Part shown: positions 48,042 to 58,940 of the stretch, piece after piece
Layout of the letters: each line of letters opens with the position of its first letter
Position numbering within the stretch: the stretch's first letter is position 1
Source of the DNA: Streptomyces naganishii JCM 4654
Lineage (GTDB): Bacteria > Actinomycetota > Actinomycetes > Streptomycetales > Streptomycetaceae
DNA length: 64,000 bases
Direction: 5' to 3'
NCBI RefSeq assembly: GCF_014650575.1
Contig: NZ_BMVF01000006.1
Coordinates: 406,284 to 470,283, forward strand
Made by a program: the position numbers and the translations under genes
Notes under the pieces: generated by a model
Seen by the model: the letters and a program-made list of their open reading frames with translations, nothing else
Told to the model about the DNA's origin: nothing
Databases searched by the model: none

Positions 48042-49658
48042 ATGTTCCGCACCAGCAGAGGTCCCAACCCCGAGGACGGGGGAGCCTCGCAGCCCACGGC
48101 GGCCCTCGGCCTGCCCGCCGCCTCCGCGCTCGTGATCGGCAGCATCATCGGCACCGGCGTCTTCGCCCTGCCCTCGGCGCTCGCGCCCTACGGCCCGATC
48201 GCCATCATCGCGTTCGTCGTCGTCACCCTCGGCGCGCTCGCCCTGGCCCTGACCTTCGGGGCGTTGTCCAAGCGGGTCCGCGCGAGCGGCGGTCCGTACG
48301 TCTACGCCCGGGAGGCGTTCGGCGAGTTCGCCGGGTTCCTCAACGCCTGGTCGTACTGGATCACGGCGTGGGCGGGCAACGCGGCCATCGCGGTGGCCTG
48401 GGTCGGCTACGTCGAGGTGTTCGTCAACACCGGTCACCGCACCGCCTGGTCGGTGGTGATCGCGCTGGTCGGCCTGTGGCTGCCGGCGGCGGTCAACCTG
48501 ACCGGGGCGCGCAACACCGGCGCCTTCCAGGTCGTCACCACCGTGCTGAAGTTCGTCCCGCTGGTCTTCATGGCCACCGTGGGACTGCTGTTCATCGACT
48601 CCGGCAACTTCGGCGCGTTCAACGCCAGCGGCCAGTCGGCCACCGGCGCCATCTCGGCCGCGGGCGCCATCGCCCTGTTCAGCTACCTCGGCCTGGAGGC
48701 CGCCTCGGTCGTCGCCGGCCGGGTCCGCGACCCCGAGCGCAACGTGCCGCGCGCCACCGTGTACGGCACGCTCGTCTGCGCCGTCATCTACATCCTCGGC
48801 ACGCTCGCGGTCTTCGGCACCGTCTCGCACGCCGACCTCGGCTCCTCCACGGCGCCGTTCACCGACGCGGCGAACAACATCCTCGGCGGGAGCTGGGCCG
48901 GTGACGCGGTGGCCGTGGCCGCCATCGTCTCCGGCATCGGCGCCCTGAACGGCTGGACCATGCTGTGCGCCGAGATGCCGTACGCCGCCGCCCGCGACGG
49001 CCTCTTCCCGCGCTCCTTCGCCCGGCTGCGCGGCGAGCGGGACGTCCCGGTCTTCGGCATCCTCGCCTCGACCGTGCTCGCCTCGCTGATCACGGTGTTC
49101 AGCTACACGAGCTTCGAGGACGTCTTCACCAAGATCGTGCTGCTGAGCGTGCTCACCGCGGTGATCCCGTACCTGTTCTCCGCCGCCGCCCAGCTGTACT
49201 GGCTGGTGCGCGACCGCGGGCGCCTGAGCCGGCGCGCGCTGGTGCGGGACGTCACCGTCGCCGGGCTCGCCATGGCCTTCTCGTACTGGTCGATCCAGGG
49301 CAGCGGCTACCAGACCGTCTACTACGGCCTGTTCGTCCTGCTCCTCGGACTGCCGGTCTACGTGTGGCTGAAGCGGGACGCCACCGCCTCGCCCACCGGG
49401 ACCGCCGCCATGGCCGGGACCGCCGTCTCGCCCACCGGCACCCCCGCCGTGGCCGGCACCGCCCCCGTGGCCGGGACGGCCGCACCGGCGGCCGGGCCCG
49501 CGACCGGGACGCGGGACGCGGCCGCCACCGGTGGTGAGCGGGCGCCCGAGACCACCGCCCCCACGGGCAAGCGGCGCCTGCCCGGTTCGCGGACCGGCCG
49601 CAGGGGCGGCCCCCGCGAGACCGGCTCGCGCGGCACGGGCCTGCGCCACCACGACTGA
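48042..49658 (+). CDS. APC-family amino-acid exchanger, probable arginine:ornithine antiporter
   Basis: 538 residues, 12 TM helices. The unwound TM1 substrate motif is [14 protein letters not shown] and TM6 carries [16 protein letters not shown], as in the AdiC/ArcD group. Placement directly before arcA, arcB and arcC argues for arginine uptake in exchange for ornithine, so the deiminase pathway needs no energy for import. The C-terminal about 95 residues are low complexity ([22 protein letters not shown] repeats) and then Arg/Gly-rich. ATG 48042 follows AGGAG. Another basic amino acid or polyamine is possible. Confidence 0.8.
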   Translation: MFRTSRGPNPEDGGASQPTAALGLPAASALVIGSIIGTGVFALPSALAPYGPIAIIAFVVVTLGALALALTFGALSKRVRASGGPYVYAREAFGEFAGFLNAWSYWITAWAGNAAIAVAWVGYVEVFVNTGHRTAWSVVIALVGLWLPAAVNLTGARNTGAFQVVTTVLKFVPLVFMATVGLLFIDSGNFGAFNASGQSATGAISAAGAIALFSYLGLEAASVVAGRVRDPERNVPRATVYGTLVCAVIYILGTLAVFGTVSHADLGSSTAPFTDAANNILGGSWAGDAVAVAAIVSGIGALNGWTMLCAEMPYAAARDGLFPRSFARLRGERDVPVFGILASTVLASLITVFSYTSFEDVFTKIVLLSVLTAVIPYLFSAAAQLYWLVRDRGRLSRRALVRDVTVAGLAMAFSYWSIQGSGYQTVYYGLFVLLLGLPVYVWLKRDATASPTGTAAMAGTAVSPTGTPAVAGTAPVAGTAAPAAGPATGTRDAAATGGERAPETTAPTGKRRLPGSRTGRRGGPRETGSRGTGLRHHD

Positions 49659-49680
49659 CCACGACCGACACCCCCGCCGG

Positions 49681-49714
49681 ACCGCGCGGGCCCGAGCCAG
49701 GACCCCCGCGCGGT
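49681..49714 (+). terminator. Hairpin between the exchanger gene and arcA
   Basis: ACCGCGCGGG (49681-49690) and its complement (49705-49714) form a 10-bp stem with a 14-nt loop, 22 nt past the exchanger stop. It could terminate or attenuate the exchanger transcript, giving different levels of the exchanger and the arcABC message. Confidence 0.55.
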
Positions 49715-49815
49715 GCCGGCCCGGCACCCCTCACCCCACGCACCCAGGGCGGTCACCACCGCCGGCGCGTGACGCCCACTCGACCGCGAAGACCTCGTAC
49801 AGCAAGGAAGCAGCC

Positions 49816-51045
49816 ATGAGCAGCAGCACTTTCCACGTCGACTCCGAAGTCGGCCGTCTCCGCCAGGTGATCCTGCACCGGCCCGGACTCGAACTCTCCC
49901 GCCTCACCCCGCGCAACGTGGACGCCCTGCTCTTCGACGACGTCCTGTGGGCCAAGCGCGCCCGCGAGGAGCACGACGCCTTCGCCCAGGTACTGCGCGA
50001 CCACGGCGCCCGCGTCCACTACTTCGCCGACCTGCTGGCCCAGACCCTGGAGGTCCCCGAGGCCCGCGACTGGCTGCTGGAGCGGGTCGTCACCCCGGCC
50101 ACCGTCGGCGCGGCCCTGGTCGACCCGGTGCGCGGGCTGTGCGCCGAACTGGACGGCGAGACCCTCGCCGGCTACCTGATCGGCGGCCTGCTCAAGAGCG
50201 ACCTGCCGCTGAACACCCCGCACAGCCTGGTCTGGAGCGCCCTGGACGCCGACGACTTCGCGCTCGCCCCGCTGCCCAACCACCTCTTCCCGCGCGACAA
50301 CTCCTGCTGGATCTACGACCGGGTGTCGGTCAACCCCATGGCCAAGTCCGCCCGGCGGCGCGAGAGCCTGCACGCCCAGGCGATCTACCGGTTCCACCCG
50401 CTGTTCGCCGGCCGCGCCCCCGAACCGGTCCTGGACGGCCCCGGCCCCTGGGGCACCCTGGAGGGCGGCGACGTGCACGTCCTCGGCGACGGCGCCGTCA
50501 TGGTCGGCATGGGCGAGCGGACCACCGCGCAGGCCGTGGAGAACCTGGCCGTACGACTCTTCGCGGGCGGCACCGCCGACCGGCTGATCGCGGTCCAGCT
50601 CCCCTCCACCCGCGCCTACATGCACCTGGACACGGTGCTGACGATGGTGGACCGGGACGCGTTCACCATCTACCCGGGCCTGGCCGACTCGCTGCGCTCG
50701 TGGACCCTGCGCCCCAGCGAGGGCCACGCCGCCGGCTTCGACGTCGTCCCCAACTCCGACCTGGGCACCGCGCTCGCGGAGGCGCTGGACCTGGACAAGG
50801 TGCGGATGCTGTCCGCGCCCCAGGACATCCGCAACGCCGAGCGCGAACAGTGGGACGACGGCAGCAACTTCCTCGCGCTGGCGCCCGGAGTGGTCGTCGG
50901 CTACGAGCGCAACGTCACCACCAACACCTATCTGCGCAAGCAGGGCATCGAGGTCGTCACCATCGCCGGCGCCGAACTCGGCCGCGGGCGGGGCGGACCG
51001 CGCTGCATGAGCTGCCCCGTCGAACGCGACGCCGTCACCGCCTGA
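49816..51045 (+). CDS. arcA: Arginine deiminase
   Basis: 409 residues. Hydrolyses arginine to citrulline and ammonia. The catalytic Cys397 lies in [15 protein letters not shown]. The guanidinium-binding loop [12 protein letters not shown], the segment [20 protein letters not shown] (His/Asp site) and [18 protein letters not shown] are intact, and the N-terminal [17 protein letters not shown] is typical. ATG 49816 after AAGGAAG. First enzyme of the ATP-yielding arginine deiminase pathway with the next two genes. Confidence 0.97.
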   Translation: MSSSTFHVDSEVGRLRQVILHRPGLELSRLTPRNVDALLFDDVLWAKRAREEHDAFAQVLRDHGARVHYFADLLAQTLEVPEARDWLLERVVTPATVGAALVDPVRGLCAELDGETLAGYLIGGLLKSDLPLNTPHSLVWSALDADDFALAPLPNHLFPRDNSCWIYDRVSVNPMAKSARRRESLHAQAIYRFHPLFAGRAPEPVLDGPGPWGTLEGGDVHVLGDGAVMVGMGERTTAQAVENLAVRLFAGGTADRLIAVQLPSTRAYMHLDTVLTMVDRDAFTIYPGLADSLRSWTLRPSEGHAAGFDVVPNSDLGTALAEALDLDKVRMLSAPQDIRNAEREQWDDGSNFLALAPGVVVGYERNVTTNTYLRKQGIEVVTIAGAELGRGRGGPRCMSCPVERDAVTA

Positions 51046-51072
51046 GACACCACGACCTCCAGGGAACCCGCC

Positions 51073-52092
51073 ATGACCACGAACAGCACCGTCAGCACCG
51101 ACCTGCGCGGACGCTCCTACCTGAGCGAACTCGACTTCACCGCCGAGGAGATCCACCGTCTCCTCGACCTGGCCACCGAACTCAAGGCGGCCCGGCGCGC
51201 GCGCACCGAACAGCCCCGGCTGAGGGGCCGTCACATCGCCCTGGTCTTCGAGAAGACCTCCACCCGCACCCGCTGCGCCTTCGAGGTGGCCGCCGCCGAC
51301 CAGGGCGCCGCCACCACCTACCTCGGCCCCGGCGACACCCACGTCGGCAGCAAGGAGTCCATCGCCGACACCGCCCGCGTACTGGGCCGCATGTTCGACG
51401 GCATCGAGTACCGGGGCTCCGCCCAGTCGATCGTCACCGAACTGGCCGCCGGCTCCGGCGTCCCCGTCTTCAACGGGCTCACCGACACCTCGCACCCCAC
51501 CCAGAGCCTGTGCGACGTGTTCACCATGCGCGAGCACAGCCCGAAGCCGCTGCGCGAGATCTCGTACTGCTACCTCGGCGACGCCCGCAACAACATGGGC
51601 AACTCGCTGCTGGCCATGGGCGCGCTGCTCGGCATGGACGTGCGCATCGCCGCCCCCGCCGGGCTGTGGCCCGACCCGGCGCACGTCGCCGCGTGCCGGG
51701 CGGTGGCCGAGCGCAGCGGCGCGCGGATCACGCTCACCGAGGACGCCGAGAGCGCCGTGCGCGGCACGGACTTCCTCTACACCGACGTGTGGGTCTCCAT
51801 GGGCGAGCCCGCCGAGACCTGGCACGAGCGGATCGACCTGCTCCTGCCCTACCAGGTCAACGCGAAGACCGTCGCCGCCACCGGCAACCCGGACGTCAGG
51901 TTCATGCACTGCCTGCCGGCCCTGCACGACCACCGCACCCGCCTGGGCCGGGACCTGCTCGACACGCACGGCCTGGACGGGCTCGAGGTCACCGACGAGG
52001 TGTTCTCCTCGCCCGCCTCGATCGTCTTCGACCAGGCCGAGAACCGGCTGCACACCATCAAGGCCGTCCTCGTCGCCACCCTGGAGGACTGA
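51073..52092 (+). CDS. arcB: Ornithine carbamoyltransferase, catabolic
   Basis: 339 residues. Runs the phosphorolysis of citrulline to ornithine and carbamoyl phosphate in this setting. Carbamoyl phosphate site [11 protein letters not shown], the [14 protein letters not shown] loop and the ornithine-side HCLPALHD are all present. Its place between arcA and arcC (gaps of 27 and 3 nt) marks it as the catabolic enzyme, separate from the biosynthetic argF. Confidence 0.96.
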   Translation: MTTNSTVSTDLRGRSYLSELDFTAEEIHRLLDLATELKAARRARTEQPRLRGRHIALVFEKTSTRTRCAFEVAAADQGAATTYLGPGDTHVGSKESIADTARVLGRMFDGIEYRGSAQSIVTELAAGSGVPVFNGLTDTSHPTQSLCDVFTMREHSPKPLREISYCYLGDARNNMGNSLLAMGALLGMDVRIAAPAGLWPDPAHVAACRAVAERSGARITLTEDAESAVRGTDFLYTDVWVSMGEPAETWHERIDLLLPYQVNAKTVAATGNPDVRFMHCLPALHDHRTRLGRDLLDTHGLDGLEVTDEVFSSPASIVFDQAENRLHTIKAVLVATLED

Positions 52093-52095
52093 ACC

Positions 52096-53019
52096 ATGCG
52101 CATCGTCGTCGCCCTCGGCGGCAACGCCCTGCTGCACCGGGGCGAGCGCCCCGACGCCGACGTCCAGCAGGCCAACATCGAGCGGGTCGCCACCGCGATC
52201 GCCGCCCTCGCCCACGAGCACGAGGTCGTCGTCACCCACGGCAACGGCCCCCAGATCGGCCTGCTCGCCATGGAGAGCGCCGCCGACCCCGTGCTCAGCG
52301 CCCCCTACCCGCTGGACCTGCTGGGCGCCCAGACCGAGGGCATGATCGGCTCCCTGCTGGTCCGCACCCTGCACAACGCGCTGCCGGGCCGCCGTATCGC
52401 GGCCCTGGTCACCCACACCGTCGTGCGGCCGGACGACCCCGCCTTCGGACGGCCCACCAAGTTCGTCGGCCAGGTCTACTCGCGGGAGGCCGCCCGTTCC
52501 CTGGCCAAGCGGCGCGGCTGGCACGTCGCCCGGGACACCACGGGCTGGCGCCGCGTGGTGCCCTCTCCCGCGCCCGAGCGGATCGTCGAGACCGACACCG
52601 TGCACGAGCTGCTGGGGACGGGCACGCTGGTGATCTGCGCGGGCGGCGGGGGCGTACCGGTGACGGCCGACCGCGACAGCGGCGCCCTCACCGGCGTGGA
52701 GGCGGTCGTGGACAAGGACCTCACGGCCGCGCTGCTCGCCGAGGACCTCAAGGCCGACTTCCTGCTCGTCCTCACCGACGTGCCGTGCGTCTACAGCGGC
52801 TACGGCACCCCCGACCAGCGTCCGGTCGTGGACGCCACCCCGCACGACCTGCGCCGCTCCGGCTACGCGGCCGGCTCCATGGGCCCCAAGGCGGAGGCCT
52901 GCGCCCGCTTCGTGGAGCGCACCGGTGGCCTGGCCGCCATCGGCGCCCTGGACGCGGCCGACGAGATAGTCCACGGCAGGGCGGGCACCCTGATCCGCCC
53001 CGACCTGACGGTCGGCTGA
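52096..53019 (+). CDS. arcC: Carbamate kinase
   Basis: 307 residues. Transfers phosphate from carbamoyl phosphate to ADP, the ATP-forming step. N-terminal VALGGNALLHRGE, THGNGPQIGLLAME, then VICAGGGGVPVTAD and the ADP-site MGPKAEACARFVE. ATG 52096, 3 nt after the arcB stop, so the two are surely cotranslated. Confidence 0.96.
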   Translation: MRIVVALGGNALLHRGERPDADVQQANIERVATAIAALAHEHEVVVTHGNGPQIGLLAMESAADPVLSAPYPLDLLGAQTEGMIGSLLVRTLHNALPGRRIAALVTHTVVRPDDPAFGRPTKFVGQVYSREAARSLAKRRGWHVARDTTGWRRVVPSPAPERIVETDTVHELLGTGTLVICAGGGGVPVTADRDSGALTGVEAVVDKDLTAALLAEDLKADFLLVLTDVPCVYSGYGTPDQRPVVDATPHDLRRSGYAAGSMGPKAEACARFVERTGGLAAIGALDAADEIVHGRAGTLIRPDLTVG

Positions 53020-53021
53020 CC

Positions 53022-53050
53022 GGTCCCGTCCACGACGGGACCAAGGTCCC
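53022..53050. promoter_or_regulatory. DosR/DevR-like box overlapping a hairpin before pflB
   Basis: GGGACCAAGGTCCC (53037-53050) is a perfect palindrome and the best match in the window to the DosR box core. Its left half-site also pairs with GGTCCCGTC at 53022-53030 as a 9-bp, 3-nt-loop hairpin just past the arcC stop. A weaker box, GGGCCGGAAGGATC, begins 22 bp later (53059). The pflB ATG is 107 nt downstream. Confidence 0.6.
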
Positions 53051-53157
53051 CCCACACCGGGCCGGAAGGATCGCTCAGGTGCCCTGTCCGGCACTGCCCG
53101 CCCGGGCCCGGCACGACGAGGCTGGTCGGTGGACACAAGCTCAGGAGAGGACCCGTG

Positions 53158-55434
53158 ATGACCGCGACGGTGACAGCCGGCAGCACCGGCACCGAGGCCG
53201 CCCACGAGGCAGGTGCCTGGCGCAGCTTCGCCGGGACGACGTGGCGCGAGCGCATCGACGTCCGCGACTTCGTGCAGGCCAACTACACCCCGTACGAGGG
53301 TGACGCGAGCTTCCTGGCCGGCCCCACGGACCGGACGACGGCCGTGTGGGAGAAGGTCAGCTCGCTCTTCCCGGAGGAGCGCCGCAAGGGCATTTACGAC
53401 GTCGACGCCGCGACCCCCTCGACGATCACCTCGCACGCCCCGGGCTACATCGACCGCGACCGCGAGCTGATCGTCGGCCTGCAGACCGACGCCCCGCTCA
53501 AGCGGGCGATCATGCCCAACGGCGGCCTGCGGATGGTGGAGAACGGGCTGAAGGCCTACGGCTACGAGCCGGACCCCTTCGTCACCAAGGTGTTCGGCAC
53601 CTACCGCAAGACCCACAACGACGGCGTCTTCGACGCCTACACCCCCGGGATGCGCGCGGCCCGCAAGGCCGGCATCATCACCGGCCTGCCCGATGCCTAC
53701 GGCCGGGGCCGGATCATCGGCGACTACCGGCGCGTGGCCCTGTACGGCACGGACCGGCTGATCGAGGGCAAGCTCGCAGACAAGGCCCTGCTGGACGCCC
53801 GCCCCTCCACCGAGCACGTCATCCGGGACCGCGAGGAGATCGCCGAGCAGATCCGCGCCCTGGGCGAGCTGACCCGCATGGCGGCCTCCTACGGCTGCGA
53901 CGTCACCCGCCCGGCTGCCACCGCGCACGAGGCCGTGCAGTGGCTCTACCTCGGCTACCTCGCCGCGGTGAAGGAGCAGAACGGCGCCGCGATGTCGCTG
54001 GGCCGCACCTCGACCTTCCTCGACGTCTACCTCCAGCGCGACCTGGACGAGCAGACCATCGACGAGTCCCGCGCCCAGGAGCTGATCGACGACTTCGTGA
54101 TCAAGCTGCGGATCGTGCGGTTCCTGCGCACGCCGGAGTACGACGCCCTGTTCTCGGGCGACCCGACCTGGGTCACGGAGTCCATCGGCGGCATCGGCAG
54201 CGACGGCCGCACCCTGGTCACCCGCACGTCCTTCCGCTTCCTGCAGACCCTCTACGACCTCGGCCCGGCCCCCGAGCCGAACCTGACCGTCCTGTGGTCG
54301 CCGAGGCTGCCCGAAGGGTTCAAGAAGTTCTGCGCCCAGGTCTCCATCGACACCAGCGCCGTGCAGTACGAGTCCGACGACCTGATGCGCCCGCGCACCG
54401 GCGACGACACCGCGATCGCCTGCTGCGTGTCGGCGATGGCGGTCGGACGGCAGATGCAGTTCTTCGGCGCCCGCGTCAACCTCGCCAAGGCCCTGCTGTA
54501 CGCGATCAACGGCGGCCGCGACGAGATCAGCGGCGAGCAGGTCGCCCCGCCCGCGCCGGCGCTGACCGGCGACTACCTGGACTACGAGGAGCTGTCGGCG
54601 GCGTACGACCGCATGCTGGACTGGCTGGCGGGGACGTACGTGGACGCGCTCAACGTCATCCACTACATGCACGACAAGTACGCCTACGAGCGCCTGGAGA
54701 TGGCGCTGCACGACTACCCCGTGCACCGCTTCATGGCGTGCGGCATCGCCGGCCTGTCGGTGGCCGCGGACAGCCTGTCCGCCGTCAAGCACGCGCGGGT
54801 GAGGGTGATCCGCGACGACACGGGCCTCGCGGTGGACTACGAGGTCGAGGGCGGCTTCCCGGCGTACGGCAACAACGACGACCGCGCGGACCAGCTCGCC
54901 GTGGGCCTGGTCGAGTCGTTCATGGCGAAGGTGCGCAGGCACCCCACCTACCGGGACGCCGAGCACACCCAGTCCGTGCTGACCATCACCTCCAACGTGG
55001 TCTACGGCAAGCACACCGGCAACACCCCCGACGGCCGCCGCGCCGGAGCGCCCTTCGCCCCCGGCGCCAACCCGATGAACGGCCGCGACCGGCACGGGGT
55101 GGCCGCCTCGGCGCTGTCGGTGGCGAAGCTGCCGTACGAGCAGGCCAGGGACGGCATCTCGCTGACCACGACCATCACCCCGGAGGGTCTGGGCCACGTC
55201 CCGGCGGACCGCGCGGGCAACCTGGTGGGCATCCTCGACGCCTACACCTCGGCGGGCGGTTTCCACATGAACGTCAACGTGCTGAACCGGGAGGTGCTGG
55301 AGGACGCCATGGAGCACCCGGAGAAGTACCCGGAGCTGACCATCCGGGTCTCCGGATACGCCGTCAACTTCGTCCGCCTGACCCGCGAGCAGCAGCTCGA
55401 CGTGATCAGCCGCACCTTCCACGGATCGCTGTGA
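53158..55434 (+). CDS. pflB: Pyruvate formate-lyase
   Basis: 758 residues, full length. Converts pyruvate and coenzyme A to acetyl-CoA and formate by a glycyl radical mechanism, normally only without oxygen. The catalytic pair Cys422-Cys423 (IACCVSAM) and the radical-bearing Gly733 ([14 protein letters not shown]) are present, so this is a true PFL and not one of the dehydratase relatives. ATG 53158 follows AGGAGAGG; the GTG just before it is an alternative. The stop overlaps the activase GTG. A PFL in a Streptomyces genome is noteworthy. Confidence 0.96.
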   Translation: MTATVTAGSTGTEAAHEAGAWRSFAGTTWRERIDVRDFVQANYTPYEGDASFLAGPTDRTTAVWEKVSSLFPEERRKGIYDVDAATPSTITSHAPGYIDRDRELIVGLQTDAPLKRAIMPNGGLRMVENGLKAYGYEPDPFVTKVFGTYRKTHNDGVFDAYTPGMRAARKAGIITGLPDAYGRGRIIGDYRRVALYGTDRLIEGKLADKALLDARPSTEHVIRDREEIAEQIRALGELTRMAASYGCDVTRPAATAHEAVQWLYLGYLAAVKEQNGAAMSLGRTSTFLDVYLQRDLDEQTIDESRAQELIDDFVIKLRIVRFLRTPEYDALFSGDPTWVTESIGGIGSDGRTLVTRTSFRFLQTLYDLGPAPEPNLTVLWSPRLPEGFKKFCAQVSIDTSAVQYESDDLMRPRTGDDTAIACCVSAMAVGRQMQFFGARVNLAKALLYAINGGRDEISGEQVAPPAPALTGDYLDYEELSAAYDRMLDWLAGTYVDALNVIHYMHDKYAYERLEMALHDYPVHRFMACGIAGLSVAADSLSAVKHARVRVIRDDTGLAVDYEVEGGFPAYGNNDDRADQLAVGLVESFMAKVRRHPTYRDAEHTQSVLTITSNVVYGKHTGNTPDGRRAGAPFAPGANPMNGRDRHGVAASALSVAKLPYEQARDGISLTTTITPEGLGHVPADRAGNLVGILDAYTSAGGFHMNVNVLNREVLEDAMEHPEKYPELTIRVSGYAVNFVRLTREQQLDVISRTFHGSL

Positions 55435-56252
55435 GAACCGTGACCACCCCGACCCCGGCCACCGTGACCACCCCGACTCCGGCCACCGCGGCCACCGCGG
55501 CCCCGGCCCCCGTGGGCCCGGTCCCGGTCACCGGCCGGATCCACTCCTGGGACCTGTCCACCGGCGTGGACGGTCCCGGGACCCGGTTCGTGCTCTTCGT
55601 CAGCGGCTGCCCGCTGCGCTGCCTGTACTGCGCCAACCCCGACACCTGGCACATGCGGGACGGCCGGCGGGCCACCGTCGACGAGGTGATGGCGGAGATC
55701 GAGAAGTACCGTCCGTTCATCACCACCGCGGGGGGAGGGGTCACCGTCACCGGCGGCGAGCCCCTCCTCCAGCCGGCCTTCACCGGCGCGGTCCTGCGCC
55801 GGTGCAAGGAGGCCGGGCTGCACACCGCGCTGGACACCTCCGGCTTCCTCGGCGCCCGCGCCACGGACGAGCTGCTGGCCGACACCGACCTGGTGCTGCT
55901 GGACATCAAGTCCTTCGACGTGGCCACCTACCGCAAGCTCACCGGGGGCGAGCTGACGCCCACGCTCAACTTCGCCACCCGTCTGGCCCGGCTCGGCAAG
56001 CGGATGTGGATCCGCTACGTGCTCGTCCCCGGCTGGACCGACGACGAGCGCGCGGTGGACGGCCTGGCCCGCTTCGTGGCCGGCCTGGACAGCGTGGAGC
56101 GGGTCGACATCCTGCCGTTCCACAAGCTCGGCGCCCCCAAGTACGAGGCCCTGGGGATCCCCTTCCCGCTGAAGGGCAACCCGGTGCCGGACGCGGCCCT
56201 GGTCGAACGGGTCCGCGCCCAGTTCCGCGCCCACGGCCTCGCCGCCCAGTGA
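55431..56252 (+). CDS. pflA: Pyruvate formate-lyase activating enzyme
   Basis: 273 residues, radical SAM enzyme that puts the glycyl radical on PflB. The cluster motif is CPLRCLYC (CX3CX2C), preceded by [13 protein letters not shown] and followed by [11 protein letters not shown] and [11 protein letters not shown] start at 55431 overlaps the pflB stop (GTGA), so expression is coupled. The first 35 residues are an unusual Thr/Pro/Ala-rich stretch with a repeated TTPTPAT; a GTG at 55440 would barely change it. Confidence 0.95.
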   Translation: MRTVTTPTPATVTTPTPATAATAAPAPVGPVPVTGRIHSWDLSTGVDGPGTRFVLFVSGCPLRCLYCANPDTWHMRDGRRATVDEVMAEIEKYRPFITTAGGGVTVTGGEPLLQPAFTGAVLRRCKEAGLHTALDTSGFLGARATDELLADTDLVLLDIKSFDVATYRKLTGGELTPTLNFATRLARLGKRMWIRYVLVPGWTDDERAVDGLARFVAGLDSVERVDILPFHKLGAPKYEALGIPFPLKGNPVPDAALVERVRAQFRAHGLAAQ

Positions 56253-56415
56253 CGCCGCGGTCGTGAGCGTGACCCGAACGGCCCTGTCGGGTACCCGGGC
56301 GGCCACTGGAGGGTGGAGTGGTGTGCCGTCGGCCCGCCGCGCACGCGGCCGGCCCTCGCGCTCGTGACCGCATGCCACCCCTCCACCGCCGCTTCCCGAC
56401 CCGGAAGGAATCCCG

Positions 56416-58800
56416 ATGCCCGTCGATCCCCAGCAGGCGCCCGCCGGGCTCACGGACGAGGAACTCGCCACGCTGGACGCGCACTGGCGCGCCGCGAACT
56501 ACCTCGCCGTAGGCCAGATCTACCTGATGGCCAACCCCCTGCTGACCGAGCCGCTGCGGCCCGAGCACGTCAAGCCGCGCCTGCTCGGCCACTGGGGCAC
56601 CTCACCCGGTCTGAACCTGGTCCACACCCACCTCAACCGCGTGATCAAGGCCCGTGACCTGGACGCCCTGTGCATCTGGGGACCCGGTCACGGCGGGCCC
56701 GCCGTCCTCGCCAACTCCTGGCTGGAGGGCACGTACACCGAGACCTATCCCGACATCACCCGCGACGCGCAGGGCATGGGCCGGCTGTTCAAGCAGTTCT
56801 CCTTCCCCGGCGGGGTGCCGAGCCACGTCGCGCCGGAGACGCCCGGCTCCATCCACGAGGGCGGCGAGCTCGGCTACGCCCTCTCGCACGCCTACGGCGC
56901 CGCCCTGGACAACCCCGGCCTGGTCGTGACCTGCGTGATCGGCGACGGCGAGGCGGAGACCGGCCCGCTGGCCGCCTCCTGGCACTCCAACAAGTTCCTC
57001 GACCCGGTCTGCGACGGCGCCGTCCTGCCCGTCCTGCACCTCAACGGCTACAAGATCGCCAACCCGACCGTGCTGGCCCGGCTCCCCGAGGCCGAACTCG
57101 ACGACCTGCTCAAGGGATACGGCCACGACCCGATCCACGTCACCGGCGACGAGCCGGCCGCCGTGCACCGCGCCATGGCCGCCGCCATGGACACGGCACT
57201 CGACCGCATCGCCGCGATCCAGCGCGCCGCCCGCGAGGAGGGCGCCACCGAGCGGCCACGCTGGCCGGTGATCGTGCTGCGCACCCCGAAGGGCTGGACC
57301 GGCCCCGCCGAGGTCGACGGCCTGCCCGTGGAGGGCACCTGGCGGGCCCACCAGGTCCCGCTGGCCGCCGTACGGGACAACCCCGAGCACCTGCGGCAGC
57401 TGGAGGCGTGGCTGCGCTCGTACCGGCCGGAGGAGCTGTTCGACGAGCACGGCGCCCCGCGCCCCGAGGTGCTCGCCTGCGTCCCCTTGGGCGCCCGGCG
57501 CCTGGGCGCGACCCCGCACGCCAACGGCGGCCTGCTGCTGCGCGAACTGCCCCTGCCCCCGCTGGAGAAGTACGCCGTGGAGGTCGACAAGCCCGGCGCG
57601 AGCATGCACGAACCCACCCGGGTGCTGGGCGAGTTGCTGGAGGACGTCATGGCGTCCACCGCCGGGCGGCGCGACTTCCGCCTGGTCGGCCCCGACGAGA
57701 CCGCCTCCAACCGCCTCCAGGCCGTCTACGCGGCCAGCGGCAAGGCCTGGCAGGCCCGCACCCTCGACGTCGACGAACACCTCGACCGGCACGGCCGGGT
57801 GATGGAGATCCTGTCCGAACACACCTGCCAGGGCTGGCTGGAGGGCTACCTCCTCACCGGCCGGCACGGACTGTTCTCCTGCTACGAGGCGTTCGTGCAC
57901 ATCGTCGACTCGATGGTCAACCAGCACATCAAGTGGCTGCGCACCACGCGCCGGCTGACCTGGCGCGCCCCCATCGCGTCCCTCAACTACCTGCTCACCT
58001 CGCACGTGTGGCGCCAGGACCACAACGGCTTCTCCCACCAGGACCCCGGCTTCGTCGACCACATCCTCAACAAGAGCCCCGAGGCGGTACGGGTCTACTT
58101 CCCGCCGGACGCCAACACCCTGCTGTCCGTGGCCGATCACGCGCTGCGCAGCCGGGACTACGTCAACGTGGTCGTCGCCGGGAAGCAGCCCTGCTTCGAC
58201 TGGCTCTCCATGGAGCAGGCCAAGGTGCACTGCGCGCGCGGCGCCGGGGTGTGGGACTGGGCCGGCACCGAGGACGGCGGCCGGGAACCCGACGTGGTGC
58301 TGGCCTGCGCCGGCGACGTGCCCACCCAGGAGGTGCTGGCCGCCGCCCAGTTGCTGCGCCGGCACCTGCCCGAGCTGGCGGTGCGGGTGGTGAACGTCGT
58401 CGACATCGCCCGGCTGATGCCCAGCGAGGAACACCCGCACGGCATGACCGACTTCGAGTACAACGGCCTGTTCACCGCCGACAAGCCGGTCATCTTCGCC
58501 TACCACGGCTACCCGTGGCTCATCCACCGCCTCGCCTACCGGCGCACCGGCCACCGCCACCTGCACGTGCGCGGCTACAAGGAGATCGGCACCACCACCA
58601 CGCCGTTCGACATGGTGGTCGGCAACGACCTCGACCGCTACCGCCTGGTGATGGACGTCATCGACCGCGTGCCCGGGCTCGCCGTGCGCGCCGCCGCCGT
58701 GCGCCAGCGCATGGAGGACGTCCGGCTGCGCCACCACGAGTACATCCGCGAGCACGGCGTGGACCTGCCCGAGGTGGCCGACTGGTCCTGGGACGGCTGA
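56416..58800 (+). CDS. xfp: Xylulose-5-phosphate/fructose-6-phosphate phosphoketolase
   Basis: 794 residues, typical length. TPP-dependent cleavage of sugar phosphates to acetyl phosphate and glyceraldehyde 3-phosphate (or erythrose 4-phosphate). [18 protein letters not shown] and [20 protein letters not shown] are the TPP and substrate motifs; [14 protein letters not shown] and [12 protein letters not shown] follow. Acetyl phosphate can yield ATP through acetate kinase, fitting the energy theme here. ATG 56416 after GGAAGGAA. 163 nt downstream of pflA; a weak DosR-like sequence (56271-56284) precedes it. Confidence 0.95.
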   Translation: MPVDPQQAPAGLTDEELATLDAHWRAANYLAVGQIYLMANPLLTEPLRPEHVKPRLLGHWGTSPGLNLVHTHLNRVIKARDLDALCIWGPGHGGPAVLANSWLEGTYTETYPDITRDAQGMGRLFKQFSFPGGVPSHVAPETPGSIHEGGELGYALSHAYGAALDNPGLVVTCVIGDGEAETGPLAASWHSNKFLDPVCDGAVLPVLHLNGYKIANPTVLARLPEAELDDLLKGYGHDPIHVTGDEPAAVHRAMAAAMDTALDRIAAIQRAAREEGATERPRWPVIVLRTPKGWTGPAEVDGLPVEGTWRAHQVPLAAVRDNPEHLRQLEAWLRSYRPEELFDEHGAPRPEVLACVPLGARRLGATPHANGGLLLRELPLPPLEKYAVEVDKPGASMHEPTRVLGELLEDVMASTAGRRDFRLVGPDETASNRLQAVYAASGKAWQARTLDVDEHLDRHGRVMEILSEHTCQGWLEGYLLTGRHGLFSCYEAFVHIVDSMVNQHIKWLRTTRRLTWRAPIASLNYLLTSHVWRQDHNGFSHQDPGFVDHILNKSPEAVRVYFPPDANTLLSVADHALRSRDYVNVVVAGKQPCFDWLSMEQAKVHCARGAGVWDWAGTEDGGREPDVVLACAGDVPTQEVLAAAQLLRRHLPELAVRVVNVVDIARLMPSEEHPHGMTDFEYNGLFTADKPVIFAYHGYPWLIHRLAYRRTGHRHLHVRGYKEIGTTTTPFDMVVGNDLDRYRLVMDVIDRVPGLAVRAAAVRQRMEDVRLRHHEYIREHGVDLPEVADWSWDG

Positions 58801-58816
58801 ACGGGTACTTGAAACA

Positions 58817-58853
58817 AGGACGTTCGGCCCCGGCGGCCGGGCCGCGCAGTCCC
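58817..58853. promoter_or_regulatory. Possible DosR/DevR-like boxes upstream of the DoxX-like gene
   Basis: AGGACGTTCGGCCC (58817-58830) and GGGCCGCGCAGTCCC (58839-58853) fit the half-site pattern loosely, about 22 bp apart. Weaker than the pflB and exchanger sites. Confidence 0.35.
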
Positions 58854-58940
58854 TGCGCACCCGGCCGCCGCTGCGGGAGATTGGTAACGCACCGAGAGCG
58901 ACCGACAACCACGCGAGATCCCCTGAAAGGGATGGACATC

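Noticed and set aside
46275..49727. Minus-strand frame of about 1150 codons opposite the CBM2 fusion and the exchanger
   Set aside because: Gly/Asp/His-rich antisense artefact; the plus-strand proteins have clear domains, start sites and ribosome-binding sites.
49753..55422. Very long minus-strand open frame (about 1889 codons) opposite arcABC and pflB
   Set aside because: Antisense shadow of high-GC coding DNA. It lies opposite genes with intact catalytic motifs and its translation is low-complexity Val/Gly/Ala/Arg with no domain.
56271..56300. DosR-like box upstream of phosphoketolase
   Set aside because: GACCCGAACGGCCC matches only one half-site well; too weak to list as a site although its place would fit the regulon.
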